Part shown: positions 31,802 to 42,989 of the stretch, piece by piece
Numbering within the stretch: the first letter of the stretch is position 1
How the letters are laid out: each line of letters begins with the position of its first letter
Origin: Smallanthus sonchifolius
Taxonomy: Eukaryota > Streptophyta > Magnoliopsida > Asterales > Asteraceae
Assembly (NCBI GenBank): GCA_023525975.1
Contig: CM042040.1
Location: 54,281,486-54,345,485, forward strand
Reading direction: 5' to 3'
Length of the DNA stretch: 64,000 nt
Position numbers and translations under genes: made by a program
Notes under the pieces: generated by a model
What the model was told of the DNA's origin: nothing
Databases searched by the model: none
The model's input: the letters and a program-made list of their open reading frames with translations, nothing else

Positions 31802-34800
31802 ATGTACGTGGTCCCTCCTCCGAAGCGCTCCGATCCTCTTTCTGGATCCACAAACGGACCGGACAACTTGAGGATTTATCAGTCGTGGAAAGGCAGCAAT
31901 GTAAGTATTCTCTTGCTCGATCTCCATGGATCAACCGTTTTATTTAGGTTATGGAGAGTTTTGGTGTTTGTCGTAATGTGCGTGCCCTAATTGCTGATTT
32001 TGTTTCAGTAATGAATTGTAGAGAATTTAATCGTTTAGGTTTCATCAGCTGGCTTTATTGAAATTTGATCTGCTAAGCATACCGGTGTCATTTTCAACGG
32101 AAGTAGTAATGAAATCTACTGATTGTGGGTAGAAGATGATAATGTAATTCTCACACAATATTCATTCCCAGAAGAAAAATGAAAATAACAAAATTAAAAC
32201 CATATTGATTCTAGGGAAAAATGACTTCTGTACATCCAATGGTGGTCTGAACTAGGGCACCCTATTGAAAGTTCATTAATTGTTATGAAATCTGATTTAC
32301 AGTATTATGTCATGGTTTTATAAATTGACATTGCTTCTTTTTGTTGTCATAAACTTGGTTTCAAAATGCGCGCATGATGCACGATGCGCTGAAGAGAATG
32401 CATCGCCACATTGCGTGCTTGATGCGGCGATTTCGCATAATACACCCTCGTGAGATGCGCGCATTGCTGCAGTATGCACTGTTTCTGGGTCTTTTCAAGT
32501 TATTCTTCTCGGTTCTTCTTCATAATCAGTTACTCTTCCAAGTTTAAACTCTAAATCTTTATGATGCGAGTTTTTGTTGTTCACTTGTTTGAATTTTGAT
32601 AACCTGCTGTTTTTATGTTTAACTTTTAAGTGTGTTACAACTTATAAGTATGTTTTTATGTTTAAGTATTAACAATATAAAAATTGTTATGCACAATTAT
32701 TTTTTTAGTAATTTTTAATAATGAACGAATCTCATACGTGACGCGCACACATCACGCTTTACACATCAGATTTTTGGACCAAAACGCATCGGAGCGCATC
32801 ACACATTTTAAAACCAAGGTCATAAACTGTATTGATGTGAGAATTTTGTTGCCAATGAATCATTTTATTGTCACATTGCAAGTTATGCTACATTTGGGGA
32901 TGCAACATAATTGGATTTGTGTAGTTAAGCATTGCAAGACTAATCATCGTTTTCGGAGATAGATGATTGACGATTGGTATATGGCCTTTGTTCTTACGTT
33001 TGTAATCTACATTGCATTGCAGATATTTTTCCTTCAGGGTAGCTTTGTATTTGGACCTGATGTAAGATCACTGGTGCTGACCATCTTCCTTATCGTAGCT
33101 CCTGTTTCAGTTTTTTGTGTTTTCGTGGCTAGAAAACTGATCTATGACTTTGATGACCACTGGGGGATATCAGTTATGGTTGTGGCTATTTTATTCACAA
33201 TTCATGTAAGTTTCTCTGTGTTACTGAATATTGTTAATGATATCTGAGTTCTATCAGAAAACAAGTTGTCCCTTTTTTTCACAAAAGTAGCTCCATCTTG
33301 TTTCTTGGGAAAATTGTGATGGCAAAAGCAGTTTTAGTAACCTGTTACCAAGTTGTTTGTGTTGTAGAATACTCTAATTGTTTTTTCATGATGATTCTCG
33401 CATATTGAGCTGGCTTGCAAATTCTCTTATCTTATGCCAAGAATAATCTTTTTGAAGCTTTTCATTAGATATGAATAGTTGCATTGTACATTTTAGATCT
33501 TAATTCAAAACAAGTGCTAACCTTCTAGGATTTTTAAAGTTTTTAATTAAGTTTGTTCAGCAGATTTTAAGTAAAACATTACTGTTAATCATGGACACAA
33601 CTGCTGCAAGTTGTCTTTCATGGTTTCATCTATTGATGCCTATTCAGATTGTCCAGAATGTTCATTTGTCAGATTTTTGTTTACACTAATGACACACATA
33701 TAAGAGCAACCTTGTTATTTAAGAAAGTTATGTATGAAGAATAATGTTTAAGAAATGTCGATTGTCACGTTGAATAAATACACTAAAACGATGAATTTTT
33801 TGGTTGTGCAATGAGAGGGGTATACTTATGCTTCCTATCATCTCTATGCATTTATATGTTTTATACTTTTATCATCCCCATAAACAGTAGGCATAACATA
33901 ACTGTACTACTGTAGATGCCAAACTTTTTTAATATATCTGCTGCCAGGAAGAAAGAGGTGTATAGTTGCTCCCTTGTTGATTTTGAGTAGAGATGGGAAA
34001 ATGTGTGAGTTGGTTATTGGGTCAATATTGGTAATTTATTATGTATGTGTCAAATTAGGTTGTGTTGACCCGCCATGTTTTTGCCCATTTTTACCTGTTT
34101 GGCCTGTTTCATTTATAGGTAATTCTATCTACACAAAATGATAAAAATATCTAGTAGATAGTAAGCATCTAAATACACTCTAGGCACATTTTAACCAGTT
34201 TGGCCTGTTTCATTTTTAGTTTATTCTATCTAAAGAAAAAGATCTAGTAGACTCAATGTTTAAAAGAACGGAAACGCGCCTCGAGGCGTTTTCCCTTCGC
34301 CTCACGAGGCGTAAGCCTCGAGGCGAACCGAGGCGGAATTAAAAAATAAATATAAAAATTATATATCTTACAAAAAATAAAATACTAAACATCAAACAAT
34401 GTTTGTATCTTGTTTGTTGACTACATCAACCCCTTCCAAACCTTTCCTAGGTGTGATGTGTGAGAGAAGAATGAGAAATTAGGTCAAATTAAGGAGAAGA
34501 ATGAGAAAATAGGTCAAATTAAGGAGAACCAGACGCTAATTATGGACTTTTGACCCATTTGAGTTGTGTATTTCGTTAATAAAACGATATACACAGCTCA
34601 AATGGGTCAAAAGTCCAGTCAAAAGTCAAATTTTTCCATTTCTATTGCCTCATCGCCTCAGCCCCGCCTCAGCCCGCCTCGACCGCCTCAACCCTAGTGA
34701 GGCGTACGTACCAAAATACCTTGTGAGGCGTACGCCTCAGACTCGTTTTTCTACCGCCTCGCCTCGAGGCGCGCCTCGACCGTTTTTTTAAACCATGAGT

Positions 34801-37800
34801 AGACTGTAAGCACTTGAATACACTCTAGGCGGATTTCAACTGGTTTGGCCTGTTTCATTCATAGCTAGTTTTAACTGTTTTCCCCGCAATAAAATACCAC
34901 CCAAATCGACCCGTTTCTGCAGACATACTTTGCTCGTCGAATGTGTCACTTATCAATTCAGTTATGTAATCGTATCTGGCATTTATAATAAACTACTTTA
35001 TTCATGTGATATAATTTTAACTAACTGTTTCTTCTTCTTCATATAAATATTGGTGTTTTGACATGAATACAACAGGTTTTAGTGCTCCTCCTTTTAACCT
35101 CGGGGCGGGACCCGGGTATCATCCCACGTAATGCACATCCCCCAGAACCAGAAGGGTTTGATGGTAATAATGACGGTAGTGCTCAAACTCCACAATTAAG
35201 GATGCCTCGTATCAAAGAAGTTGAAGTTAATGGCATAACCGTAAAAATCAAATATTGTGATACATGCATGCTTTATAGACCTCCCCGCTGCTCACACTGT
35301 TCTATCTGCAACAATTGTGTTGAACGATTCGATCACCATTGCCCTTGGGTTGGTCAATGTATAGGCGTGGTAAGATCTACATGTCATAAACGGAATTTTG
35401 AATTTTATAAAGATGTCTAAATATTAATCTGGTTTATGTGGTTGCAGAGAAATTATCGATTCTTCTTCATGTTTGTGTTCTCCACTACTCTACTTTGTAT
35501 ATATGTTTTTAGTTTCTGCTGGATTTACATAAAGAGGATTATGGATTCAGAGGACATAACATTATGGAAAGCAATGATCAAGACTCCTGCATCCATTGTG
35601 TTAATTGTCTACACCTTCATATCAGTGTGGTTCGTGGGTGGCCTTACCGCCTTCCATTTATATCTCATCAGTACAAATCAGGTCATCACTTATTTTCCTT
35701 ACTTTTTTTACCTTATAGTAAATTAAAAATTAATGATATTCATCATTGTTGGTCAAAACTAACACAAAGGTGGCAGTTTCACTCCATTTACTTGGGTTGG
35801 TTTGGATTATGTTTTCTTTTAGGGGTAAAATAAAAAACAACTTGAACAACTCAAATGGGTTAAATGGATTGAAAGTTGCTGAAAGTGTACTTTCAATGTA
35901 TAAACCTTCTAATCATTTTATTCAGCCAATTAGTTAACTTGTTGAAATAATAAAGTTTTTGTAATCATATTTGACATTATCTACTAAAATTTGGGCACAA
36001 TTGGCCATTTGGTGCAATGGTAGCCCCAAGACTTCCCATAGTGGAGGTCTTGGGTTCGAATCCTGGCAACAGCAAAAAAAGGGTCTGTGGCCAGGTCAGG
36101 GGGTTTACCCAGTTGGGGGGTTCCTCCTGTGGTGGGCTACCCTAGATGTTCTAGGTGTTGCCCGGGGAAACCCAATTATTCTAGAATATCTAGTGTTGCC
36201 GTTAAAAAAAAAAATTAAAATTTGGGCAATTGGTGTATCGGGCCAACCTAATTCAATCAGAACTTTTTTGACTCGTCACCCAAGTAGCCTAACCAATCAA
36301 TCTACTTAGAATGGTTGATTTGGATTACATTTTATTTTATGGATAAAATACAAAAAAGTAACTTAAAAATGAATGAGGCGGGCCTCGGAGCCACTGGTAA
36401 GGTTGCTGGTTTGTGACCTTGAGGTCATGGGTTCAAGCACCGGGTATGCCCTTTAGCTTAAAAATGAATGGCTCAAATGGGTTGAACGTGTCGAAAGTCA
36501 CCTAAAGTATATTTAATGCGTAAATTTCCTTAATAATTTTATTTGCCCAATTAACAATTCATTGAAATAATAATTTTTTATTGATCATATTTGACATTAT
36601 CAGTCAAAAGGTGTATCAGGTCAAACCAAGTCGATACAGCCAGGTTTTACCTATTAGTCGATATATTTGTATGGTATGGGCCCGACCCTAGACTCTAATA
36701 GCCGTCCCTAATTATGCTTTGTATAGATCTATATATAGGACCCTATTGTATTACAATCATTCATACAATCAATATACAATTCTTAACCAAGTTTATCTTG
36801 GTATCATAGCGCAGGGTTCTGTACCCTTCTCTGTCGTCACCCTCCCATCTTCCTCCTTTTTTTCTTTTTTTTTCTCCTGATTAGTATCCATGGCTGATCA
36901 ACAGCTTACACCTTTCACAATTGCAGAGAAAACATCACACAATTCCCACAAGTTTGGCTTTACTCTATCACCCACAAATTATGGCCATTGGAAACTCATG
37001 ATACAACCTTTTCTTATCACACATAGTCTTTTCGCCTATGTTGATGGCAACATCCCCTGTCCATCACCGACTATTGTGACTCCTGCCGCTTCAGGTAAGG
37101 ACAAGGAAGGAGTAGCACCGGTTATTCAACCAAATCCGAATTATACAGCTGGGTTATGTAATGATGCACATGTTCGAAAGTTAATCATCTCAACCATCTC
37201 ATAAACCTCTTTCCAACCTGTTCAAGGTGTCACATCACGTGATCTTTGGCTAGGTCTTGAACGAGCATATGCCCCACACACCTCCTCTAGAGAATTTACT
37301 TTGAAGACACAACTATTGAAGATCCAGATGAAAGGAGATGAGATGTCGACTGCCTATCTAAACAGGGCACATGAGTATGCCAATGCTCTGGCAAATATTG
37401 GCCAGCCTATGCCAGATAAGGACATTGTTATGCTTGTTGTTGCAGATCTCCGCGAAGAGTACAATGGAGTTAAACAGAACCTGTTTGCCAGAGAATTCAC
37501 TACTGTCTTCATTGAACTTCCTGGTCTACTTGCAGACCATTAATTTTTTATCCAAAAACCAACCGTTGACTCAGCCCCTGTCCAGGCATTCATCATGCCA
37601 CAACAGCTAATTCCCCTTTGGCCTCGTTTGACACAGTTCAGGCCATTCAACAACTTGTTGCCCGCTTAGGTTTTCAACTTGAACCAGCCTTGGGTTCCTC
37701 ACAAAACTCCACACCTCAAGCCTTTTATACTAACAGGGCTGGACAGCCAACTTACTCTCGAGGCCGTGGTGGTCGAAATAACAACTTCAATCGCAGCCAG

Positions 37801-40800
37801 GGGAATCGAAATTCAGGTCAGCTTAGTTGGGCATCTAATCAAAATACTGTGTATGGAACTTGTAACAGGTGCGGGATAGGACATGTCCCATCTCAATGCC
37901 TAAACAGAGACCCATCCACCATCCGGGCAAGACAGTTGTCTGCTAATTATGCGGATCATCGCTCACAAGCTTCTACCAGCTGGCTTCCAGACACAGGTTC
38001 CAATGGCCATGTAGCATTAGATTTGTCAGGTTTTGACTCCGCTGAGCCTTACTTTGGTGATGAAAATCTACAACCCTCCCTATTTTACACATTGGTTCAA
38101 AAAAATTTCCTCCCCTAACAAAACCTTTTACTTGAACAATATCCTTCATGTACCTGATCTCAAAAGAAACCTTCTTTCTGTACAAAAATTCGGTCAAGAT
38201 AATCATGTTTACTTTGAATTTCATGCAACTTTTTTTTTGTGAAGGACAAGTCTACACACATTACCCTCCTCATGGGTCCAAGTGACGGTGGACTGTACTC
38301 TATCAAACTTGGTTTAAAAAAGCGCGAGGCGAGGCCCGAGGCGCCACGCCTCAAGCGCGAGGCGGGGGCTTCACGTACGCGAGGCGCTAAGACTAAAAAA
38401 AATAAAAAAATATATATATAAATAATATCTATGTACAACCTAAAAAACTATAAATTCAACTTAAAGAAGCACAAAATCAGTTGTTACACCTAATGTACAA
38501 CAAACAAGCTTTTTGTACAATAACTACAACTTAAGAACAAAGAAAAGACAACAAATAAACAAATTAAAAAAAGTATAGGGTGAACTTTAATAAAAATTAT
38601 AACTTTAAGGGTGAAAAATGTAATTTAGTAAAATTAAAATAACTTCATAAATAAGTTGGTTAACCCTAAAACTAAAAAGCAGCCGTCATCTTTTTCTCCT
38701 GGCAGACTCCTCCATCGATCTTCTTCTTCTCCTTGCAGACTCCTCCATCGATCTTCTTCTTCATCATCAAAATCTCACCCTACTTGAAAAAAACCACAGA
38801 GAACTCCTACTTGAACAAAAGCTCACCCTACTTGAAAAAAAACACAGAGAACTCCTCTCTCTCTCTCTCTCTCTCTCGAGAATCACCGGAACTTATCACC
38901 GGAAATTGACCATCATACATGAAGCGGCACCTCGCCTCGCGCTCCAAGCCTGAGGCGGCGTCTCAGAGCGCTTCATGTTTCTCGGGCGCCTCTCCCATTT
39001 GAGGTGTTTTGCCCAGCGCCTCACGGCGCTTTTTTAAACCAAGCTATCAAACTTCTAATAAACCATCCGATTCCAAAGGTTGCTTTTTCAACAGCTCGTG
39101 CTTCAACAACCACCTTGCATCAACGATTGGGACATCCACATTCCCAATTGTCAAGACCATGCTTTCTAAATATCATTTACCTGTTTCTGCTAAGACTTAT
39201 GATTTTCATTGTAATCCATGTTTAGTTGGAAAATCTTTCAAACTTCATTTATTATCTTCTGATTATAAAAGAACCCATGTTTTGGATTTAGTGTTTTGTG
39301 ATGTATGGGGACCAGCTCCTATGACTTCTTTTGATGGCCACGCTTATTTTCTATTATGTGTTGACCATTTCTCCAAATTTATGTGGTTGTTTCCTTTGAA
39401 ACGTAAATCTGATATCTTAACAATTTTTAAACAATTTGTGACTATGGCCGAACGACAGTTTTCTACCAAACTTAAAACCGTACAGTCTAATTGGGGAGGC
39501 GAATTCCGCAATCTTTCTTCCTTCTTTGCCTCAATTGGCATTATTCACCGTCTCTCCTGTTCCCATACCAGCGAACAAAACGGTATTGTTGAGCGACGTC
39601 ATCGGCATGTTGTTGAAACCGGTCTAACATTAATGTCACAGGTTTCTGTCCCTCAACGTTTTTGGCATTATGCTTTTGAAACCGCTGTTTACCTAATAAA
39701 TCGCATGCCCGCTCGCACCAACTCCACAATATCTTCTTTTGAGCATCTGTTCAAACACCCGCCTGATTTCTCCTTTCTTCGTGTCTTTGGCTGCCAATGC
39801 TTTCCATATCTCCGCCCTTATAGCCCACATAAAATGTATTTCCGCTCTACACCGTGTATTTTGACTAGTCACCAATCTGCCCACCCCATCCTTTTACCAA
39901 TGCCCAAAAGGTGTATCAGGTCAACCCAAGTCGATACAGCCAGTTTTTACCAATGCCCAAAATTGCCTGTTTTGTCTCGTCACCAATCTGCTGACCCCAT
40001 CCTTTTACTTGGAATGGACTGTTTCAGATTATGTTTACTCGTATGGGTAAAAAATAGCTTTAAAGTAAACAACTCAAATGTGTTGAATTGGTCAAAAGTC
40101 ACCCAAAGTATGTTTAATTCATGACATCTTCAAAATCATTTTCTTATAGTTTTGTAATCATACGTGGCATTATTTATAGAAAGAATAAGCTACATGTTCG
40201 TCCCTATGGTATATATAAAGTTATGGAAATGGTCCCCTACTATCAAAACTACAAGAAATAGAATAATATTATTTTTTGACCGGTCACACCTATAGTCCCT
40301 AAAATGGGTGACCATTTAACAAGTCTGTTAAATCTTTCAAAATGGAAAATGGCAATCTTATTCTTACCCTTTTATTAAATTACACTTGTGGTCCCTAAAT
40401 CCTTTATTGTTCTTGTTATTATTATTGTTATTGTTAATGTACATACACAACTCTAACCACCACCAAGGCATCATCAGCATAGGTTCAAGTTCAACAATTA
40501 CCTCAGCCACCATGCCTCCAACCACTCTCGCCCACCTTTGGCCATCTCTTGAATCACCACCAACCACATACGGAACCCCATCTTCATCTACAACCACCCA
40601 GCAGCCGCAGTCCAGCACCATCCTCCTCCCTCTCCAGGTTTGTGTGTGTGAGATTTGCGTACAAGTTAAAACTCAAAATTAAATACTAAAATTAGTTTCA
40701 CTAGCTAAAACCCAAAATCAAATACCAAAAACCATCTGAACTTTTCATCTAACTTAAAAACCATCTAAAAATGGGGCTATTTTTTTATTTTGATAAGGGA

Positions 40801-41964
40801 GGGGGAAAGATTGTTACTAAGGGTGATAGACGAGGATGGCTGATGTGGTTTTTTGAGCCGGTAATGGGGTGTTGGGCAAACGTTGGTGGTAATGATGGGA
40901 GAAGGGGATGATCTAGGTGAGTGGAGGTGGTGGTAGGGAGGGTGAGGGGGTGTGGTGCTGGTGCAAGTGGTGACAGGTGATGGTTTGAGGTTGGCGGTGG
41001 GGAGATGGTAGGTTGGAGAACAATTAGGAGAGAACTGAATGGTTGAGTGGGTGTTACAACATAAGTTCTATTGAAAAGGGGGAAGTCTTTAGGGACCATA
41101 AGAGTAATATTATAAGGGTAATATGGTCATTTTATAAAATGTAATAGTGTGTCCAAATGGTCATCTGGTTTAGGACTACAGGTATGACAAGTTTCAAAAG
41201 CAGGGATTATTCTTGTAACTTTTGATAGCAATGGACTGTTTCCTCTTACAGTCTAACTAAACATCTCATATATACCGCAGGGACCATTTGTGTAATTCTC
41301 TTACAAACGGTCGGACCAAGTGTTTCGGGTCACACCAGCCCGTTTTGGCCAGTACCCAATTTACCCCTGAGCCCCGCTCATTTTGCTACGTCTAACTAAA
41401 CATCTCATATGTTCTGTTTCCTTCTTATTTTTGCAGACTACATATGAGAACTTCAGATACAGGTACGACAGGCGAGCCAATCCCTACAACAAAGGAGTTA
41501 TACAGAATTTTGGGGAAATATTTTGCACTAAAATCCCTGCATCAAAGAACAAGTTTAGGGCATATGTCCCAAAAGAACCAGGGATCGGAGCGCGGTCAGT
41601 TGGTGGTTTCGTGAGTCCAAACATGGGGAAGGCAGTGGAGGACATTGAAATGGGAAGAAAGGCGGTTTGGGGTGATGGCGGCGCGGGGATAGATCATCGA
41701 GAAGGACAACTGAGCGACAATGAAGGGTTAAACATTAAAGAAATTGGAATAGGCGAAATGTCACCAGAAATAAGAACAACAGTGGATGAAGGGGACCGTG
41801 CTAATATTTTACACGCAAGGCGGTCCAGTTGGGGGAGGAAAAGTGGTAGCTGGGAAATGTCACCTGAAGTTCTAGCTTTAGCTTCCAGAGTGGGTGGCGG
41901 TAGTAGTGGTGCAGGTGCAGGTGCAGGTGGAGCAAGCTCACGGCATGCAGAACCCAGGTTGTGA
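31802..41964 (+). CDS. DHHC protein S-acyltransferase (PAT08/PAT09-like)
   Basis: Five coding exons join in frame: 31802-31900, 33023-33205, 35076-35369, 35448-35681 and 41437-41964, giving 445 residues. The start MYVVPPPKRSDPLSG fits the Arabidopsis PAT05-PAT09 group. Two membrane segments lie in exon 2 and early exon 3 (about residues 45-70 and 85-101). The cysteine-rich domain (residues 154-191) has YCDTC, RPPRCSHC and the catalytic DHHC at 180-183. Two more membrane segments are in exon 4 (RNYRFFFMFVFSTTLL and SIVLIVYTFISVWFVGG), the TTxE motif is TTYE at 271-274, and the C-terminal tail is long and soluble, with RRSSWGRKSGSWEMSPEV. The enzyme attaches palmitate to cysteines of membrane proteins. 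All key residues are present. Intron 4 is 5755 bp and full of transposons. The gene looks functional if that intron splices. Confidence 0.93.
32354..32818. mobile_element. hAT-like non-autonomous element H1, 465 bp (intron 1)
   Basis: It starts CTTGGTTTCAAAATGCG and ends CATTTTAAAACCAAG, so the ends are inverted. An 8-bp duplication GTCATAAA flanks it (32346-32353 and 32819-32826). Near the ends the hexamer GATGCG or its complement recurs many times. The 8-bp duplication and subterminal hexamers fit hAT transposons. No transposase is encoded. Confidence 0.8.
34098..34870 (+). repeat. Tandem repeat of about 100 bp in intron 2
   Basis: GTTTGGCCTGTTTCATTTATAG, then CTAGTAGA...GTAAGCA and AATACACTCTAGGC, repeat at about 34098, 34198 and (after element H2) 34843. 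Removing H2 and one duplication restores a unit that reads like the first, which proves H2 inserted into the second unit. Confidence 0.7.
34254..34797. mobile_element. hAT-like non-autonomous element H2, 544 bp (intron 2)
   Basis: Left end CAATGTTTAAAAGAACGG pairs with the complement of the right end, CATGGTTTAAAAAAACGG. The 8-bp duplication AGTAGACT lies at 34246-34253 and 34798-34805. Subterminal GAGGCG/CGCCTC hexamers are dense at both ends. There is no transposase gene. It is the same type as H3. Confidence 0.8.
35998..36216 (+). mobile_element. tRNA-derived SINE, about 219 bp
   Basis: It begins with a tRNA-like head: TTGGTGCAATGGTAGCC as an A-box region and GGTTCGAATCCTGG as a B box. 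It ends GTTGCCGTT followed by eleven A. The direct repeat AAAATTTGGGCA occurs at 35986-35997 and 36217-36228 and may extend through ATTGG with a two-base difference. It would be transcribed by Pol III and copied by a LINE in trans. Confidence 0.75.
36376..36456 (+). mobile_element. Short tRNA-like retroposon, 81 bp
   Basis: The insert GGGCCTCGGAGCCACTGGTAA..., with B box GGGTTCAAGCACCGGG, is flanked by the exact 14-bp duplication CTTAAAAATGAATG (36362-36375 and 36457-36470). It has the length of a tRNA and no poly(A) tail. It does not fold into a convincing functional tRNA by eye, so I call it a SINE head or tRNA-derived retroposon. Confidence 0.65.
36890..38100 (+). pseudogene. Copia gag and protease region (broken)
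   Basis: Reading MADQQLTPF at 36890, then LSPTNYGHWKLMIQPFL (gag signature), the frame stops at about 37203, continues in another frame to 37543, and again in a third from 37618. There CNRCGIGHVPSQC is the CCHC-like zinc knuckle and WLPDTGSNGHV is the aspartic protease active site (DTG intact). The region codes for capsid and polyprotein cleavage. The stops and the shift make it a pseudogene. Confidence 0.85.
38308..39043. mobile_element. hAT-like non-autonomous element H3, 736 bp, inside the copia element
   Basis: It starts CTTGGTTTAAAAAAGCGC and ends GCGCTTTTTTAAACCAAG, a perfect 17-base inversion. The 8-bp duplication CTATCAAA flanks it (38300-38307 and 39044-39051). Removing it restores the copia frame through SDGGLYSIKL into LHQRLGHPH. 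GAGGCG/CGCCTC hexamers crowd both ends. It contains a direct repeat of CAGACTCCTCCATCGATC (two copies near 38702 and 38735) and a (CT)n run near 38857. No transposase is encoded. Confidence 0.85.
39060..39860 (+). pseudogene. Copia integrase (catalytic residue lost)
   Basis: A gag-pre-integrase motif LHQRLGHPHSQL is followed, after a frame change near 39150, by LVFCDVWGPAPM (first catalytic Asp), VQSNWGGEFRNL (second position, Asn instead of Asp) and SEQNGIVERRHRHVVE (catalytic Glu), ending with FGCQCFPYLRPYSPHKM. The core is a copia integrase. The Asp-to-Asn change and the missing RT exclude activity. Confidence 0.85.
40183..41300. mobile_element. Long-TIR MULE-like element, 1.1 kb, possibly carrying captured sequence
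   Basis: About 200 bp at the left (GAATAAGCTACATG, GTCCCTATGGTATATATA, CTATCAAAACTACAAG, CACCTATAGTCCCTAAA) pairs imperfectly with the inverted right end. The ends GARAATWA and the GTCCCT..GGT box resemble the MULE-type MITEs here. The interior (about 40405-41080) is GC-richer, with a proline/threonine-rich reading frame on the + strand (TTLAHLWPSLESPPTTYG) ending at a splice-donor-like CCAG/GTTTGT. That could be captured gene sequence (Pack-MULE), but I do not recognise the gene. Flanks TTATAGAAA and TTACAAACG are only partly alike. Confidence 0.5.
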
Positions 41965-42624
41965 TAGGCTGATTAATAGAGCATGGTAGATAGTAGTTGT
42001 CGTTACGTGTTGGTTGGATTGTTGTGTTTTTCTAAGATCTCATTTGTAAAATTAGTTGGTGTTATTGTGGTTCTCACTGTGTGCATGATCCCAATTTCTA
42101 TATGCTGGGACAGAGATCCTCTAATGTTTGTTTTTTCTTTTATCAGTTCATTCAAAGGATGCTGTATGGTTTGATTTCCTTTCTAGTTTGTACATTATTT
42201 GCTCTTGGTTGAATTTATGGCACACACTTTTCAAGTTAGTGACGACTGGCCAAAATGACCTAATCTCGCTCGAGTTTCATTCCTTTAACATATGAGAGAT
42301 CGAGCTCGTCTTATTTTCAGCTCTATTTCTAGAGTGTGGTGAGTTTGTCTGAGTAATTTTTCAAACTTGTGATTGACTCATCTTATATTTAATACATATA
42401 TAATCATTTTTACTTCTCTTTGCAATTATATATAACAAAATATATATTATTTAGTTTTTTATAAACATATTATTATGTAACTATATATTTATTATATAAA
42501 TTTTAAAATATTATAATTATATAAATAATAAGCTCATTGCAAGTCTAGTTAAGCTCAGCATATGAAACCTAGACTCGTTTATCAATAAGCTTCAAATTAA
42601 GCTTGGACTTGTTTATTAAATAAG
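41965..42624 (+). other. 3' untranslated and downstream region of the S-acyltransferase gene
   Basis: GT-rich sequence such as GTTGGTTGGATTGTTGTGTTTTTC follows the stop for about 200 bp, as in plant 3' UTRs. The exact poly(A) site is not clear. AT-rich intergenic DNA follows. Confidence 0.45.
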
Positions 42625-42989
42625 GAATAAAGTATCATTTTTGTCCCTGTGGTTTAGCTATTTTAGTCACTTTCATTTAAATTTTTTTTTTTAGCTTTTT
42701 CGTCCTTGACTTGTGAAAATGTAGCCATTTTCATTCAAACGATTAACTCCGTCTACATTTTAGCGTTAAATCAACGGTCGGTTTGAAATTCATAGGTTAA
42801 AATCTAACCAAATTACCCCTGATTTAACCAATATTGCCTCTGATTTAATGTTAAAATGTAGACGAAGTTTGTCAGTTGGATTAAAATGGCTAGATTTTGA
42901 AAAGTTGGGGGCGAAAAAGTTAAAAAAAAAGTTTTTTGATGAAAATAGCTAAAATGACCAAACCACAAGGACGAAAATGACACTTACTC
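42625..42989. mobile_element. MULE-type MITE, 365 bp
   Basis: The left end GAATAAAGTATCATTTTTG with GTCCCTGTGGTTT pairs with the inverted right end GAGTAAGTGTCATTTTCG. The 9-bp duplication TTAAATAAG flanks it (42616-42624 and 42990-42998). There is no coding. The ends match the GAGTAA and CCTGTGGTTT pattern of the MULE at 24945. Confidence 0.8.

Larger units (their letters stand above)
35735..36665 (+). repeat. Diverged direct repeats in intron 4
   Basis: Blocks with GGTTTGGATTATGTTTTC or similar, AACTCAAATGGGTT, AAAGTTGC or AAAGTCACC, and ATCATATTTGACATTAT recur at 35735-35985, 36225-36605 and again at 39950-40170 beyond the copia insert. A box AAGTCGATACAGCCAG recurs at 36632 and 39932. 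They appear to be an older dispersed repeat into which the SINEs and the copia element were inserted. Confidence 0.55.
36668..39870 (+). mobile_element. Ty1/copia element, truncated after integrase (intron 4)
   Basis: A short LTR (about 36668-36797, TGTATGGTATGGGCCCG start) is followed by the primer site TGGTATCATAGC at 36799-36810 and a gag start at 36890. Order is gag, zinc knuckle, protease, then integrase, which is the copia order. RT, RNase H and the 3' LTR are missing: the sequence changes into the local intron repeat after about 39860. A short LTR of this kind suggests the Ale/Retrofit lineage. Element H3 is nested in it. It lies in the sense direction of the host gene. Confidence 0.8.

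Noticed and set aside
31670..31990. A 106-codon frame overlapping the first exon of the S-acyltransferase
   Set aside because: It is a different frame from the true start at 31802, which joins exactly to exon 2 and matches the family.
36376..36456. A functional tRNA gene
   Set aside because: A B box is present but the arms do not pair convincingly, and 14-bp direct repeats show it is an inserted copy.
39541..39884. Minus-strand frames over the copia integrase
   Set aside because: They are complements of the integrase coding strand, which has clear motifs on the + strand.
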